Source: an uncultured Candidatus Competibacteraceae bacterium (GTDB lineage Bacteria; Pseudomonadota; Gammaproteobacteria; Competibacterales; Competibacteraceae). From it: 21,448 nt of DNA. Below, one piece after another: positions 7,415 to 14,700 of this stretch. The DNA is taken from assembly GCA_937960715.1 (NCBI GenBank), contig CALGOO010000005.1:1-21448 (forward strand), read 5' to 3'. Below the pieces are notes generated by a model. The model was not told where the DNA came from, did not search any database, and saw only the letters and a program-made list of their open reading frames with translations. A program made the translations under genes and the position numbers. Each line of letters starts with the position of its first letter. Positions within the stretch are counted from its first letter, which is position 1.

Positions 7415-8050
7415 TTAGCGGGGCACGATCCGGATGATCTTGTTGTAGGTGTCCCATTCGCGGTGGCGCGGCTCGCGCAGGACCACCGCCAAATCCTTGG
7501 CCACGGCGGGCGCCGGGGCTTTCAGGGCCTTGAAGGGACCCGCCGGTTCGGTGTCGCCGGCCCGGAACAGGGGGGCCGGGTCCAGACTAGCGATCACCTT
7601 GATCAATTCGGTACCGGCCGGTCCGTTGACCTGAAAGTCGAAATTGGCCCGGGGGTCGGGTACTTGGATCGTTTCGCCGGCCTGGATGCGATTGTCGGTC
7701 TGGAAGCGGTTGGGAAAGATGATATGGACCCGGCCGGAGGTGCCGACGTCGACGATGGTGAGGTAAGCATCCCGGTTGGTCTTGACATTGAGCACCACGT
7801 TTTCGCCGAAGGCGTAGGTATTGTCCTGGTGATCGACCCAGGCGGTGATTTGCAGGCCGCTGGGCCGGTGATCGGGTCGGCTACTGGGCGGCGGCGGTGG
7901 CGGTGCCAGCTCGGCGACCGGGCGCTGCACCGGGGTCAGGTCCTTGGTGGTGAGTTCCTGGGCGTTGGCCGAGGAAACCGCAAGGGCGATGCCGCTGGCC
8001 AGGAGCAGGGTGGTCAGAGTCCGCTGGGTGCGATCTAGAATGTTGCGCAT
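7415..8050 (-). CDS. Secreted DUF4384-domain protein (first gene of the operon)
   Basis: A 211-residue exported protein. ATG at 8048-8050 is preferred over ATG 8063-8065: it gives a cleaner signal peptide (MRNILDRTQ..., cleavage after SSANA) and has GGGAA about 8 bases upstream. A poly-Pro linker (about 50-56) precedes one DUF4384 domain (about 65-155) with DAYLTIVDVGTSGRVHIIFP, IPDP or VPDPRANF, and GPAGTELIKVIAS. The tail (LKAPAPAVAKDLAVVLREP, then IIRIVP) matches the middle of the double-DUF4384 protein almost word for word, and the DNA is also very similar, so the two are recent paralogs. It is the first gene of the minus-strand operon; the 263 bp upstream are shared with the divergent vapBC genes. 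Function of the domain is unknown. Confidence 0.9.
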   Translation of the reverse strand: MRNILDRTQRTLTTLLLASGIALAVSSANAQELTTKDLTPVQRPVAELAPPPPPPSSRPDHRPSGLQITAWVDHQDNTYAFGENVVLNVKTNRDAYLTIVDVGTSGRVHIIFPNRFQTDNRIQAGETIQVPDPRANFDFQVNGPAGTELIKVIASLDPAPLFRAGDTEPAGPFKALKAPAPAVAKDLAVVLREPRHREWDTYNKIIRIVPR

Positions 8051-8146
8051 GACGATGGTTCCCATAAGGTTGGAGGATGAGACAGGGCGGTTGACCCTGG
8101 CTTCAGGGATTCAAGACGGACCTGGAGGAGGAATGTCAGGCCGCGG

Positions 8147-8162
8147 CGAAAAATATTTTTCG
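8147..8162. promoter_or_regulatory. Perfect 16-bp palindrome
   Basis: CGAAAAATATTTTTCG reads the same on both strands. It stands out as an AT-rich block in GC-rich DNA, about 100 bp upstream of the DUF4384 operon start and 150 bp before vapB. It could be an operator for a dimeric regulator. No clear -35/-10 pair was found next to it. Confidence 0.4.
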
Positions 8163-8170
8163 GCCGACGA

Positions 8171-8206
8171 TTCCCCCCTTTGCTAAAGAGGGGTGAGGGG
8201 GGATTT
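8171..8206. repeat. Dispersed-type intergenic inverted repeat
   Basis: The block TTCCCCCCTTTGCTAAAG followed by GGGG-TGAG-GGGGGA can fold on itself (CCCCTTT with AAAGAGGGG, one bulge). It matches the style of the C-run/G-run intergenic repeats scattered in many bacterial genomes. It lies in the gap between the two divergent operons, with no T-tract. Confidence 0.5.
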
Positions 8207-8261
8207 GGACCCGCGCGGGATGGTGAAAAGATCGATTGATGCGACGGAAATGCTTGAATGC

Positions 8262-8279
8262 TTGATGTGTTATCATCAA
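8262..8279 (+). promoter_or_regulatory. Candidate vapBC operator (inverted repeat)
   Basis: TTGATG and CATCAA are perfect inverted arms around TGTTAT, 35 bases before the vapB ATG. The spacer also resembles a -10 box. VapBC complexes normally bind short inverted repeats over their own promoter, so this is a good candidate site. No convincing -35 box was found. Confidence 0.4.
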
Positions 8280-8313
8280 AACATCACGTCATCTTACAAA
8301 GGAGTAGGTCGCC

Positions 8314-8568
8314 ATGCGAACCACGCTGGATATCGACGAGGACGTTCTCGGGGCCGCCAAGGAACTGGCGCGGCGGCAGCGGCTATCGACCGGCCAAGTG
8401 GTCTCTCGCTTGTTGCGCCAGGGGTTAACCGGCCAGGGTCTGCCAGCGGCATCTTCGGGCCAGTCGGAGGCCGAGTCCGCTCCAGTGACCGGATTTCGCC
8501 CGTTCCCGGCCGGTCGGCTGGTCACCAACGACCAGGTCGACGTGCTGCGCGAAACCGAGGGGCTCTGA
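8314..8568 (+). CDS. vapB: VapB-like antitoxin
   Basis: An 84-residue protein starting MRTTLDIDEDVLGAAKELA, the typical beginning of short ribbon-helix-helix VapB-type antitoxins. The first 40 residues would bind DNA as a dimer and repress the operon. The C-terminal part (about 45-84, with FRPFPAGRLVTNDQVDVLRE) would wrap the PIN toxin. AAAGGAG lies 9 bases before the ATG, a strong site that fits higher antitoxin output. The stop overlaps the toxin start (TGATG), so the two are translationally coupled. An inverted repeat upstream (8262-8279) may be its operator. It is the first plus-strand gene, divergent from the DUF4384 operon. Confidence 0.9.
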   Translation: MRTTLDIDEDVLGAAKELARRQRLSTGQVVSRLLRQGLTGQGLPAASSGQSEAESAPVTGFRPFPAGRLVTNDQVDVLRETEGL

Positions 8569-8999
8569 TGCGCGGGCTGTTGGACGTCAATGTCCTGATC
8601 GCGCTGCTCGACGCGGGCCACGTCCATCACCGCCTGGCCACGGACTGGCTGGTCGCTCACCTTGGGGACGGCTGGGCCTCGTGTCCGCTGACGCAAAACG
8701 GCTGCATTCGCATTTTCTCGAACCCGGCCTACCCCAATACCATGCCTGCCGCGCAAATCGCCGAACGGCTAGCGGAAGCCACGCGCCACCCCGCGCACGA
8801 GTTTTGGCCGGACGCCATCAGCCTGCTGAAGCCGAATCGGCTGGCGTGGGAGCGGATCCTGAGTTCCCGGCAAGTGACGGACGCCTACCTGCTGGCGCTG
8901 GCAGTCGAACGAGGCGGGCGGTTGGTCACCCTGGACCGGGGCGTGCCCTTGGCGGCGGTGTGCGGCGCGCAGACCCGACACCTGGTCGTGCTGGCGTGA
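8568..8999 (+). CDS. vapC: VapC-like PIN-domain toxin with an active-site change
   Basis: A 143-residue PIN-domain ribonuclease, the toxin of a type II pair; VapC enzymes cut tRNA or rRNA using Mg2+ held by acidic residues. The start ATG overlaps the vapB stop. The frame runs open upstream to 8193, but that stretch overlaps vapB and is not coding. Visible motifs are LLDVNVLIALL (D6), HVHH (19-21 area), HEFWPD (about 77-82), QVTDAYLLALA (D105) and GRLVTLDR (D123). In this family the segment after WASCPLT normally reads ENG. Here it is QNG, with Gln at 43 in place of the conserved Glu (CAA for GAA). That may weaken catalysis. The fold is otherwise complete. It is followed by the caspase-FGE gene after 105 bp. 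Confidence 0.92.
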   Translation: MRGLLDVNVLIALLDAGHVHHRLATDWLVAHLGDGWASCPLTQNGCIRIFSNPAYPNTMPAAQIAERLAEATRHPAHEFWPDAISLLKPNRLAWERILSSRQVTDAYLLALAVERGGRLVTLDRGVPLAAVCGAQTRHLVVLA

Positions 9000-9104
9000 A
9001 CGGAGCGGATTGCCGTTACAACAATATTTTCAGTCCGTACTCTGACAAGTAGGCCATCGGGCCGTCTTGATCATTTATTGCGGAAATTAATGAGGATGCG
9101 GGCA

Positions 9105-10832
9105 ATGGATGGATGTAGGGGTAAAGCGGTCGCCGGCCGAGGGTGGGTTGGAGGGCTGAGCCTGTGGTTGTTGGTGGGCGCGGTTCCGGCGGCCTGGAGC
9201 GCCGAGCGAGTGGCGTTGGTGATCGGCAACGGGGCCTACGCCGACCGGCCGCTGCGCAACCCGGTCAACGATGCCGCCGACTTGGCGGTGGCGCTGGAAC
9301 GGTTGGGTTTCCAGGTGCTGCGCTACACCGATCTCGACCGCAAGGGCATGCACCGGGCGCTGCAAGCGTTCCGCGAGGCGTTGCGCGGCAAGGAGTTGGG
9401 TCTGTTCTACTACGCCGGCCACGGCGCGCAACGCAACGGCCGCAACTACCTGATTCCGATAAAAGCCGACATTAAGGACGCCGCCGACCTGCCCGTTGAG
9501 GCGCTTGAAGCCGACGGCGTGCTGGCGCAAATGCAAAGCGCCGGCAACACGGTCAGCGTGGTGATTCTGGACGCCTGTCGCAACCTGCCCTATCCGGGGG
9601 CCGACCGGGCCGGCGCGCGCGGGTTGGAACGGATGGACGCGATCCGGGGTTCGCTGGTGGCCTACGCCACCAGTCCCGGCAACGTGGCCCAAGACGGCGA
9701 TGGGCGCAACAGCCCTTACGCCGCCGCGTTGCTGGCCGAGATCGGCAAACCCGGCGTCTCGCTGACGGAGTTGTTCAACAACGTCGGCTGGGCGGTGGCC
9801 CGCGCCACTCGTAACATGCAGGAACCGTGGTATTCCAGTTCGCCGCTGCCAAAGGTTTATCTCGCGCAGGCGCAAGAGCCGCCGCCGGTCCCAGTCCCAT
9901 CCCCCGCGCCAACTCCCGCGCCGACCCCCGCGACTCCACAAGCAGGCCAAGTATTCCACGACCGCTTGAAGGACGGCAGCGACGGCCCGGCGCTGGTGGT
10001 GATTGGGGCGGGGGAGTTTTGGATGGGTTCGCCGGAGAGCGAAGCGGGACGGGCACCGGTTGAGGACGCTGGGAGGGAACGGCGGCATCGGGTCAGGATC
10101 GAGAAGGCGTTCGCGCTGGGGCAGACGGAAGTGACGGTGGGGGAATTCCGGCGGTTTGTGGACGCGACCAGGTACCGGACTGAGGCTGAGGCTGAGGCTG
10201 AACGTGATGTGGGCGTGAAGGGCTGCTATACCTGGAGCGCCACGGACGGCCAATGGAACTGGCGGGCGGGGTTGAGCTGGCGCCAGCCGGGTTACGAACA
10301 GAAGGACAACTATCCGGTGGTGTGCGTGAGTTGGAACGACGCCAACCGATACGCCGAGTGGCTAACGCAGCAAACGGGGCAGGCTTACCGCCTGCCGACG
10401 GAGGCCGAATGGGAATACGCGGCGCGGGCGGGGACGACGGGGGCGCGGTACTGGGGGGAAGACCCGGATCAAGCGTGCCGATACGCGAGTGTCGCCGATC
10501 AAATGAAGGGACCGGGGGACCGTTCTTGGAAGACCAAACATGATTGTACCGATGGTTACTGGTATTCGGCGCCGGTGGGTTCCTTCCAGCCGAACGGGTG
10601 GAAGTTGAACGACATGTTGGGGAACGTGTGGGAATGGACGTGTTCGGCCTATGCCAAGGAGTACGACGGCTCGGAGTCAAAATGCTCCAAAAAAGATACA
10701 ACCGACCCCCTGGCGGTTCGGGGCGGCTCCTGGGACAGCAAACCCGCGGGGGTGCGTTCCGCCAACCGCGGCAGGTACGACCCGGCCCACCGCACCCGCG
10801 ACCAGGGATTCCGCCTCGCCAGATCATTATAA
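9105..10832 (+). CDS. Secreted caspase (C14) fused to FGE/C-type-lectin-like domain
   Basis: A 575-residue exported protein. ATG 9105 is chosen because GAGG lies 9 bases upstream; ATG 9090 and TTG 9078 are in-frame alternatives. The signal peptide ends near AAWSA (about 33). The caspase domain (about 35-255) has H106 in YYAGHG and C158 in LDACRNLPYP. A Pro-rich linker follows (about 260-285). The C-terminal FGE-sulfatase (SUMF1-like) domain spans about 295-575 with FWMGSPESE, QTEVTVGEF, PVVCVSWNDA, YRLPTEAEWEYAARAG, LNDMLGNVWEWT, RGGSW and GFRLA. The FGE catalytic cysteines are absent, so it should bind rather than modify proteins. Its last 35 residues look like a DGR variable region. Caspase-FGE fusions are known as DGR targets, so this may be a variable receptor that triggers a protease. 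The gene ends at a clear terminator. Confidence 0.94.
   Translation: MDGCRGKAVAGRGWVGGLSLWLLVGAVPAAWSAERVALVIGNGAYADRPLRNPVNDAADLAVALERLGFQVLRYTDLDRKGMHRALQAFREALRGKELGLFYYAGHGAQRNGRNYLIPIKADIKDAADLPVEALEADGVLAQMQSAGNTVSVVILDACRNLPYPGADRAGARGLERMDAIRGSLVAYATSPGNVAQDGDGRNSPYAAALLAEIGKPGVSLTELFNNVGWAVARATRNMQEPWYSSSPLPKVYLAQAQEPPPVPVPSPAPTPAPTPATPQAGQVFHDRLKDGSDGPALVVIGAGEFWMGSPESEAGRAPVEDAGRERRHRVRIEKAFALGQTEVTVGEFRRFVDATRYRTEAEAEAERDVGVKGCYTWSATDGQWNWRAGLSWRQPGYEQKDNYPVVCVSWNDANRYAEWLTQQTGQAYRLPTEAEWEYAARAGTTGARYWGEDPDQACRYASVADQMKGPGDRSWKTKHDCTDGYWYSAPVGSFQPNGWKLNDMLGNVWEWTCSAYAKEYDGSESKCSKKDTTDPLAVRGGSWDSKPAGVRSANRGRYDPAHRTRDQGFRLARSL
10182..10199 (+). repeat. Three tandem GAGGCT units
   Basis: Three perfect copies of GAGGCT within the FGE domain of the gene at 9105-10832, encoding Glu-Ala repeats (TEAEAEAERD). 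It is an in-frame surface loop insertion and a small slippage site. Confidence 0.7.
10719..10829 (+). other. DGR variable-region-like coding segment
   Basis: The last codons of the caspase-FGE gene encode RGGSWDSKPAGVRSANRGRY followed by DPAHRTRDQGFRLA. This matches the usual frame of DGR variable regions (GGSW, RSANR, P, R, GFR). Codons at the positions that vary in such proteins are GAC, AGC, GGC, TAC, GAC, GCC, CAC, ACC and GAC. All end in C, as expected if a template AAC were altered at its adenines. The intervening framework codons (CGT TCC GCC AAC CGC; GGA TTC CGC) look fixed. No template repeat or reverse transcriptase is in the window. Confidence 0.5.
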
Positions 10833-10863
10833 CCCTTTGATCTTTATTCTTTTACCCTTTACT

Positions 10864-10890
10864 CCCGCGCGCAGCGCGGGCGATTTTTTT
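10864..10890 (+). terminator. Rho-independent terminator of the caspase-FGE gene
   Basis: CCCGCGC (10864-10870) and GCGCGGG (10874-10880) form a perfect 7-bp stem with a 3-base loop. A run of seven T (10884-10890) follows. It lies 31 bases after the stop codon. Confidence 0.9.
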
Positions 10891-10949
10891 GCCAAAGTTA
10901 TCCACAGGATCGCTGGTTCAAGCGGGCATATCAAAGACCATGGGCCAGC

Positions 10950-10978
10950 TTGTTGGATATACGCAGCGTGCGTACAAT
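10950..10978 (+). promoter_or_regulatory. higBA promoter
   Basis: TTGTTG (10950-10955) and TACAAT (10973-10978) are separated by exactly 17 bases. The -10 box matches consensus at 5 of 6. The start of transcription would fall at or within a base or two of the higB ATG (10985), so the transcript may be leaderless; no Shine-Dalgarno is seen before that ATG. Confidence 0.65.
10960..10974 (+). promoter_or_regulatory. Candidate HigA operator
   Basis: TACGCA and TGCGTA are perfect inverted arms around GCG, between the -35 and -10 boxes and overlapping the -10. Extending outward gives 7 of 8 matches per arm (TATACGCA / TGCGTACA). Its position fits autorepression by the HigA HTH protein. Confidence 0.6.
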
Positions 10979-10984
10979 CGACCC

Positions 10985-11308
10985 ATGCGCCACGAGTTTA
11001 TCGAATCTCCGCTTTTTTCGTCGTACCTGCCGGAGTATCTGACGGACGACGAATACGCCGAGCTTCAGGAATACCTGTGCGATCACCCGGCGGCTGGAGA
11101 CGTGGTGCGCGGCTCCGGCGGCGTGCGCAAGGTGCGTTGGAGCCGGGCCGGAAGCGGCAAGTCCGGCGGCGTGCGGGTGTGCTACTACGCGCGCAGTCGC
11201 GCCGGGCAGATCTGGATGTTGCTGATTTACGCCAAGAGCGCCCGCGACTCGATTCCCGGGCACGTCCTCAAATCCTTGCGCGAGGAGATGGAACATGCCG
11301 ATGACTGA
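10985..11308 (+). CDS. higB: HigB/RelE-type toxin
   Basis: A 107-residue RelE/ParE-superfamily toxin, an mRNA interferase expected to act at the ribosome. The start is ATG 10985 (MRHEFIESPLFSSYLPEYL). The open frame continues upstream to 10889, but that part spans the promoter and operator. Family marks are DDEYAELQEYL, the block SGGVRKVRWSRAGSGKSGGV (about 48-67), RVCYYARS, then IWMLLIYAKSARDSIP and a C-terminal helix. These match the HigB-2 group. It overlaps the antitoxin gene by 14 bases. The toxin-before-antitoxin order is typical of hig loci. Basic residues in the middle block and Tyr in YY are likely RNA contacts (inference). Confidence 0.92.
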   Translation: MRHEFIESPLFSSYLPEYLTDDEYAELQEYLCDHPAAGDVVRGSGGVRKVRWSRAGSGKSGGVRVCYYARSRAGQIWMLLIYAKSARDSIPGHVLKSLREEMEHADD

Positions 11309-11690
11309 ACAGGAACTCCTGGCCCGCGACGCCCGGCGCGATCTGGGCGCGGAACTGTTGCAGGCGGTGCGCGACCTGAAAGCGGGACGCTGGGCGCGGA
11401 AGACGACCTTCACGGTGCTACCGGAGGGTGTGGTCTGCCGACGCATCGAGCGGCCGGACGGCACGGTGGAAAAAGAGGAGTGGCTGACCGGCCCGCGCTG
11501 GGAACTGATGGCCGCCCGCGCCCGCTCGGGACTGTCGCAAGCCGATTTCGCCCAGGCGCTGGGCGTCTCCAAACGCACCCTGGAAAACTGGGAGCAGGGC
11601 CGGGCGGAACCCACCGGCGCGGCCCGGCGGCTCTTGAAACTGGCGGCGCGCTTCCCGGAGACCCTGCAACGCTTGGCGGCGATCGAGTAG
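11295..11690 (+). CDS. higA: HigA antitoxin, XRE-family HTH
   Basis: A 131-residue antitoxin and autorepressor. ATG 11295 has GGAG 7 bases upstream; ATG 11301 is a close alternative. The N-terminal half (about 1-65) is a toxin-binding region with VLPEGVVCRRIERPDG. The C-terminal half is an XRE helix-turn-helix (about 70-128): ARSGLSQADFAQALGVSKRT then LENWEQGRAEPTG, followed by RRLLKLAARFPE. This matches the HigA-2 type, which pairs with HigB-2. It overlaps higB by 14 bases, so the two are co-translated. The palindrome at 10960-10974 is its likely binding site. The large PBP gene follows after 42 bp. Confidence 0.93.
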   Translation: MPMTEQELLARDARRDLGAELLQAVRDLKAGRWARKTTFTVLPEGVVCRRIERPDGTVEKEEWLTGPRWELMAARARSGLSQADFAQALGVSKRTLENWEQGRAEPTGAARRLLKLAARFPETLQRLAAIE

Positions 11691-11732
11691 CCGCTCGCCC
11701 CCAGCACGAGTCGAGACTGCCAGGAACCCCCG

Positions 11733-14700
11733 GTGCGTCGCCTCTCCGTCCCCCTCCTGTTCGCCCTGCTTACCCTGGCGGGCGTCTTGCTGCTGGGCCG
11801 CCAACTGGCCGCGATCTATCGGGAACCCTCGGCCAGTGCCGCCGAACCGGCCCGGTTTCCGCCCGCGCTGGCCGGCGAACGGTTCAGCGTGCCGGCGGAC
11901 GCCGGTTTCCACCGCATCCCGTTGAACGGCGGCACACTGCTGGTGGAAGGACCGCATCGCCTCGTGGGCCAGGCCCGCGTCTCGCTCTGCGACCAGCGCG
12001 CTCGGCGTGACGACCCCAACAGCCCCCTGATTCGGCTCTATATCGGCTGGGACTGGGACCGGATTCGCGAAGTGGTCGCCGCCAATCTCGCCAGCACCCC
12101 GCCCCGCGAAGCGGCCTCCGGCCTGAAAAACCCCTTGCTGGACGACGGTCCCGGCGGGGTGGATGCGCCCGCCGTGGTGCTGGACACCGAGCCACCCGGC
12201 ACCCCCTTGGCAGCCACCGACGCTCCTGAAGCTCGGTTGCGGCTCACCCTGCACGACAGCCGCCGTCCGCTCGCCGGGCTGTCCGACGCCGCCTCCGACC
12301 TCGGCCACGGCGCCGCGTCCACCCTGAGTTTCCGGCGAGACGCCTGGCTGCTTTGGGACGCCGGAACCACACCCGGCCATTGGCGGCAAGCCCTGCGGGT
12401 GCAACGTCTGCCCGAAAGCGGTTGCCCAGTCGGCGCCATCCAGGTCACGGTCCACGGTCCCCCCGCCGAAACGATTTCGAACCCAACCCCCCGGCGACTG
12501 CGCTTCTACCCGCCGCAAGGCCCCGTGCTCGCCTTCGCGCTGGCGCCGGGCGACTACGTCGTTCCCGCTGGACCGACAGCGGCGCAGGAAGACGCCGAAC
12601 TGTTCGCCGCCGCCACGGCCGCCGGCCTGATCCGATCCGGCGCCAACGGCCGAATCGCGGTCGCACCCGCCGACCTGTCCCGGCGGTTGCGCTTCGCCCA
12701 CGACAACCCGGAATGGCTGGTTCCCGAAGCCGGCGCATCCTGGTTGACCCTGCCCTGGGACGATGCCAGCCAGGCCGCGCACCGCCTGCTATACCGATCC
12801 CCGCCCGGCCACTACCTGCACGAGCAAATCGACGCCTTCAACGCCCGACGCCTGCTGGCCGCCGTGCGGCTGCGCCCCGAGGACCCAAACCAGCCCGCCG
12901 GCGCCGGTCCCTGGCAAGCCGACCGGCAAGGCGTTCGCCTACCGCTGACCGACGCCATGCCGCTGCTGGCCGGCGGCCTGTTCGCCGAACTACCCTTGCG
13001 CTGGGAACCCTGGCAGCGGGTAGAACGCTGGCCGGCCAGCGCCGACGCCACCACGCCAGTCCGTTTCAGCTTGCCGCTGGTCGCGCGCCGCGCCAGCCAG
13101 CGGTTGCAACTGCTGGTGGTGGGGCGCGAGATTCGCATCGAGGGCGCCACAATCCTGAGCGACGAACCGCGCTGCCTGAGCGCGTCATCCTGCCAGGGCC
13201 CGGCGGTGCTGGCGCGCGAGCTGCGCGTGCAGATCCCGCCGAACACCGCGCGCCTGACGGTTCAATTCCAGCCGCTGCCGGCCGAGGCCACCCCCGTCCT
13301 GTTCCGCCACGACTTCGCTCACATCCATCTAGAGAACGGTCAACCGCGCTGGCAGGCCCTGACCCCCGCCGCCCGCCAACAACGCGGCGACCGCCGTGCC
13401 CCCGTCACGTTGCGCGACCGCGACGGCGCCCCGCTCTGGGACGCCGTCGGTCCCACCGAGGCGGCTTGGACGCTGGGCCTGGGCGCTCTGGTGGGCCTGC
13501 ATCCCCAACACCAAACCGCCGTGGCCGGCGTGCTGGCCCGGTTGGGGGCGCGCGACATCAGCGCCGTCGACGCGCGCCTGACCGTGGACGGCAAGCTGCA
13601 AGGGCTGGCGCGGACCGCGTTGCTGGCGCAACTGCCGGCGGCCAGCGCTCGCTTTGGCCCCCGCGATCCCTATCGGACCCAACGCTTCGCCGGCCTGGTG
13701 GTGTTGGACGCCGATCAGGGCGACATCCTGGCCGCCGTCAGCCTGCCGGAACCACTGCGGGACGCCGACTGGTCCGACCTGTCCCGCTTCGCCGCCGCCC
13801 AGCCCCGGCGCGGTCCCCTGCGCTGGTGGGCCTGGCAGCACGACGGCAGCGGCCTCCACATCCCCGGCTCCACTTTCAAGCTGATCTCGGCGCTCGCCCT
13901 GGAACACGCCGCCCAGAAGCGCCCCGAACTGGAGGCCCTGCTCGATGGGCTGGAGCCGAACGCCATCGCCCGTCATCCCCTGGCCAGCCGCCATGACTTC
14001 GGCACGCAAGACGCCTGCTATCCCGCCCACGAATCGCACTGCAAGCACAGTCGTTACCCGCCCACGCAACAATATAACCAAGGCGGAGTAGTCCATAATT
14101 TCGCCGTGGGCGGCCACTACGAAACCTTAGCCAACCAAGCCGGCGCCTATCGGGACGGGCGCTACGGCTTGGCCCAGGCGCTGCGCGATTCCCTGAACAC
14201 CTGGTTTGCCTGGTTAGTGGAAGCCAGCGACGCTACCCTGCTCGACGATCCCCGGTCGGCTGGCTTAGCCCGCGTCCGTGCCCTGACCCCGGCGGCACTG
14301 GATCGGGTCCGGCCGCTGGCGGCCACCACGAACGCGCTCGGCTTCGGCGTGGAAACGCGACTGGACGGTGGCCTGCTGCCGCCCGACCTGCCGCGCGCCG
14401 GCGATCTCCTGCTCGCGACCCCTTCCCAGCTCGATCCGATCCAGGATCGCAACCAGGTTCGCCTGGCGGCGCGCGGCTTTCGGATGCAGGTCACTCCGCT
14501 GCAAATGGCCCAGGTGGCGGCCTCCATCGCCACCGAGCGGCGGGTTCTTCCGCGCCTGCTGCTGGAACTGAACGGTCGGTCAGCCGAAAAATCGGCGTTC
14601 GCGAAGCTGGACATTTCGACCCAGCGCATCCGCCAAGGCATGAAGCGGGTGCCGGTGGACGGCACCGCCCAGCAAGCGTTCAAGGATCGGCGTTTCGATA

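Noticed and set aside
8193..8567. Upstream in-frame extension of vapC
   Set aside because: It overlaps all of vapB and its promoter region; the toxin family starts at MRGLLDVN.
10864..10890. Reading the hairpin after the caspase-FGE gene as a DGR cruciform
   Set aside because: A 7-bp stem, 3-base loop and seven T fit a simple terminator better than the usual DGR hairpin with a 4-base loop close to the variable region.
10898..10906. A perfect DnaA box TTATCCACA
   Set aside because: Only one copy, with no AT-rich unwinding region or dnaA/dnaN nearby, so no case for an origin; may be chance.
11418..12782. A 454-codon minus-strand frame
   Set aside because: Antisense to higA and the PBP gene; Gly/Arg/Gln-rich, no motif.
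12353..13996. A 547-codon plus-strand frame inside the PBP gene
   Set aside because: Arg/Pro/Ala-rich product with no domain; the overlapping frame carries the intact transpeptidase.
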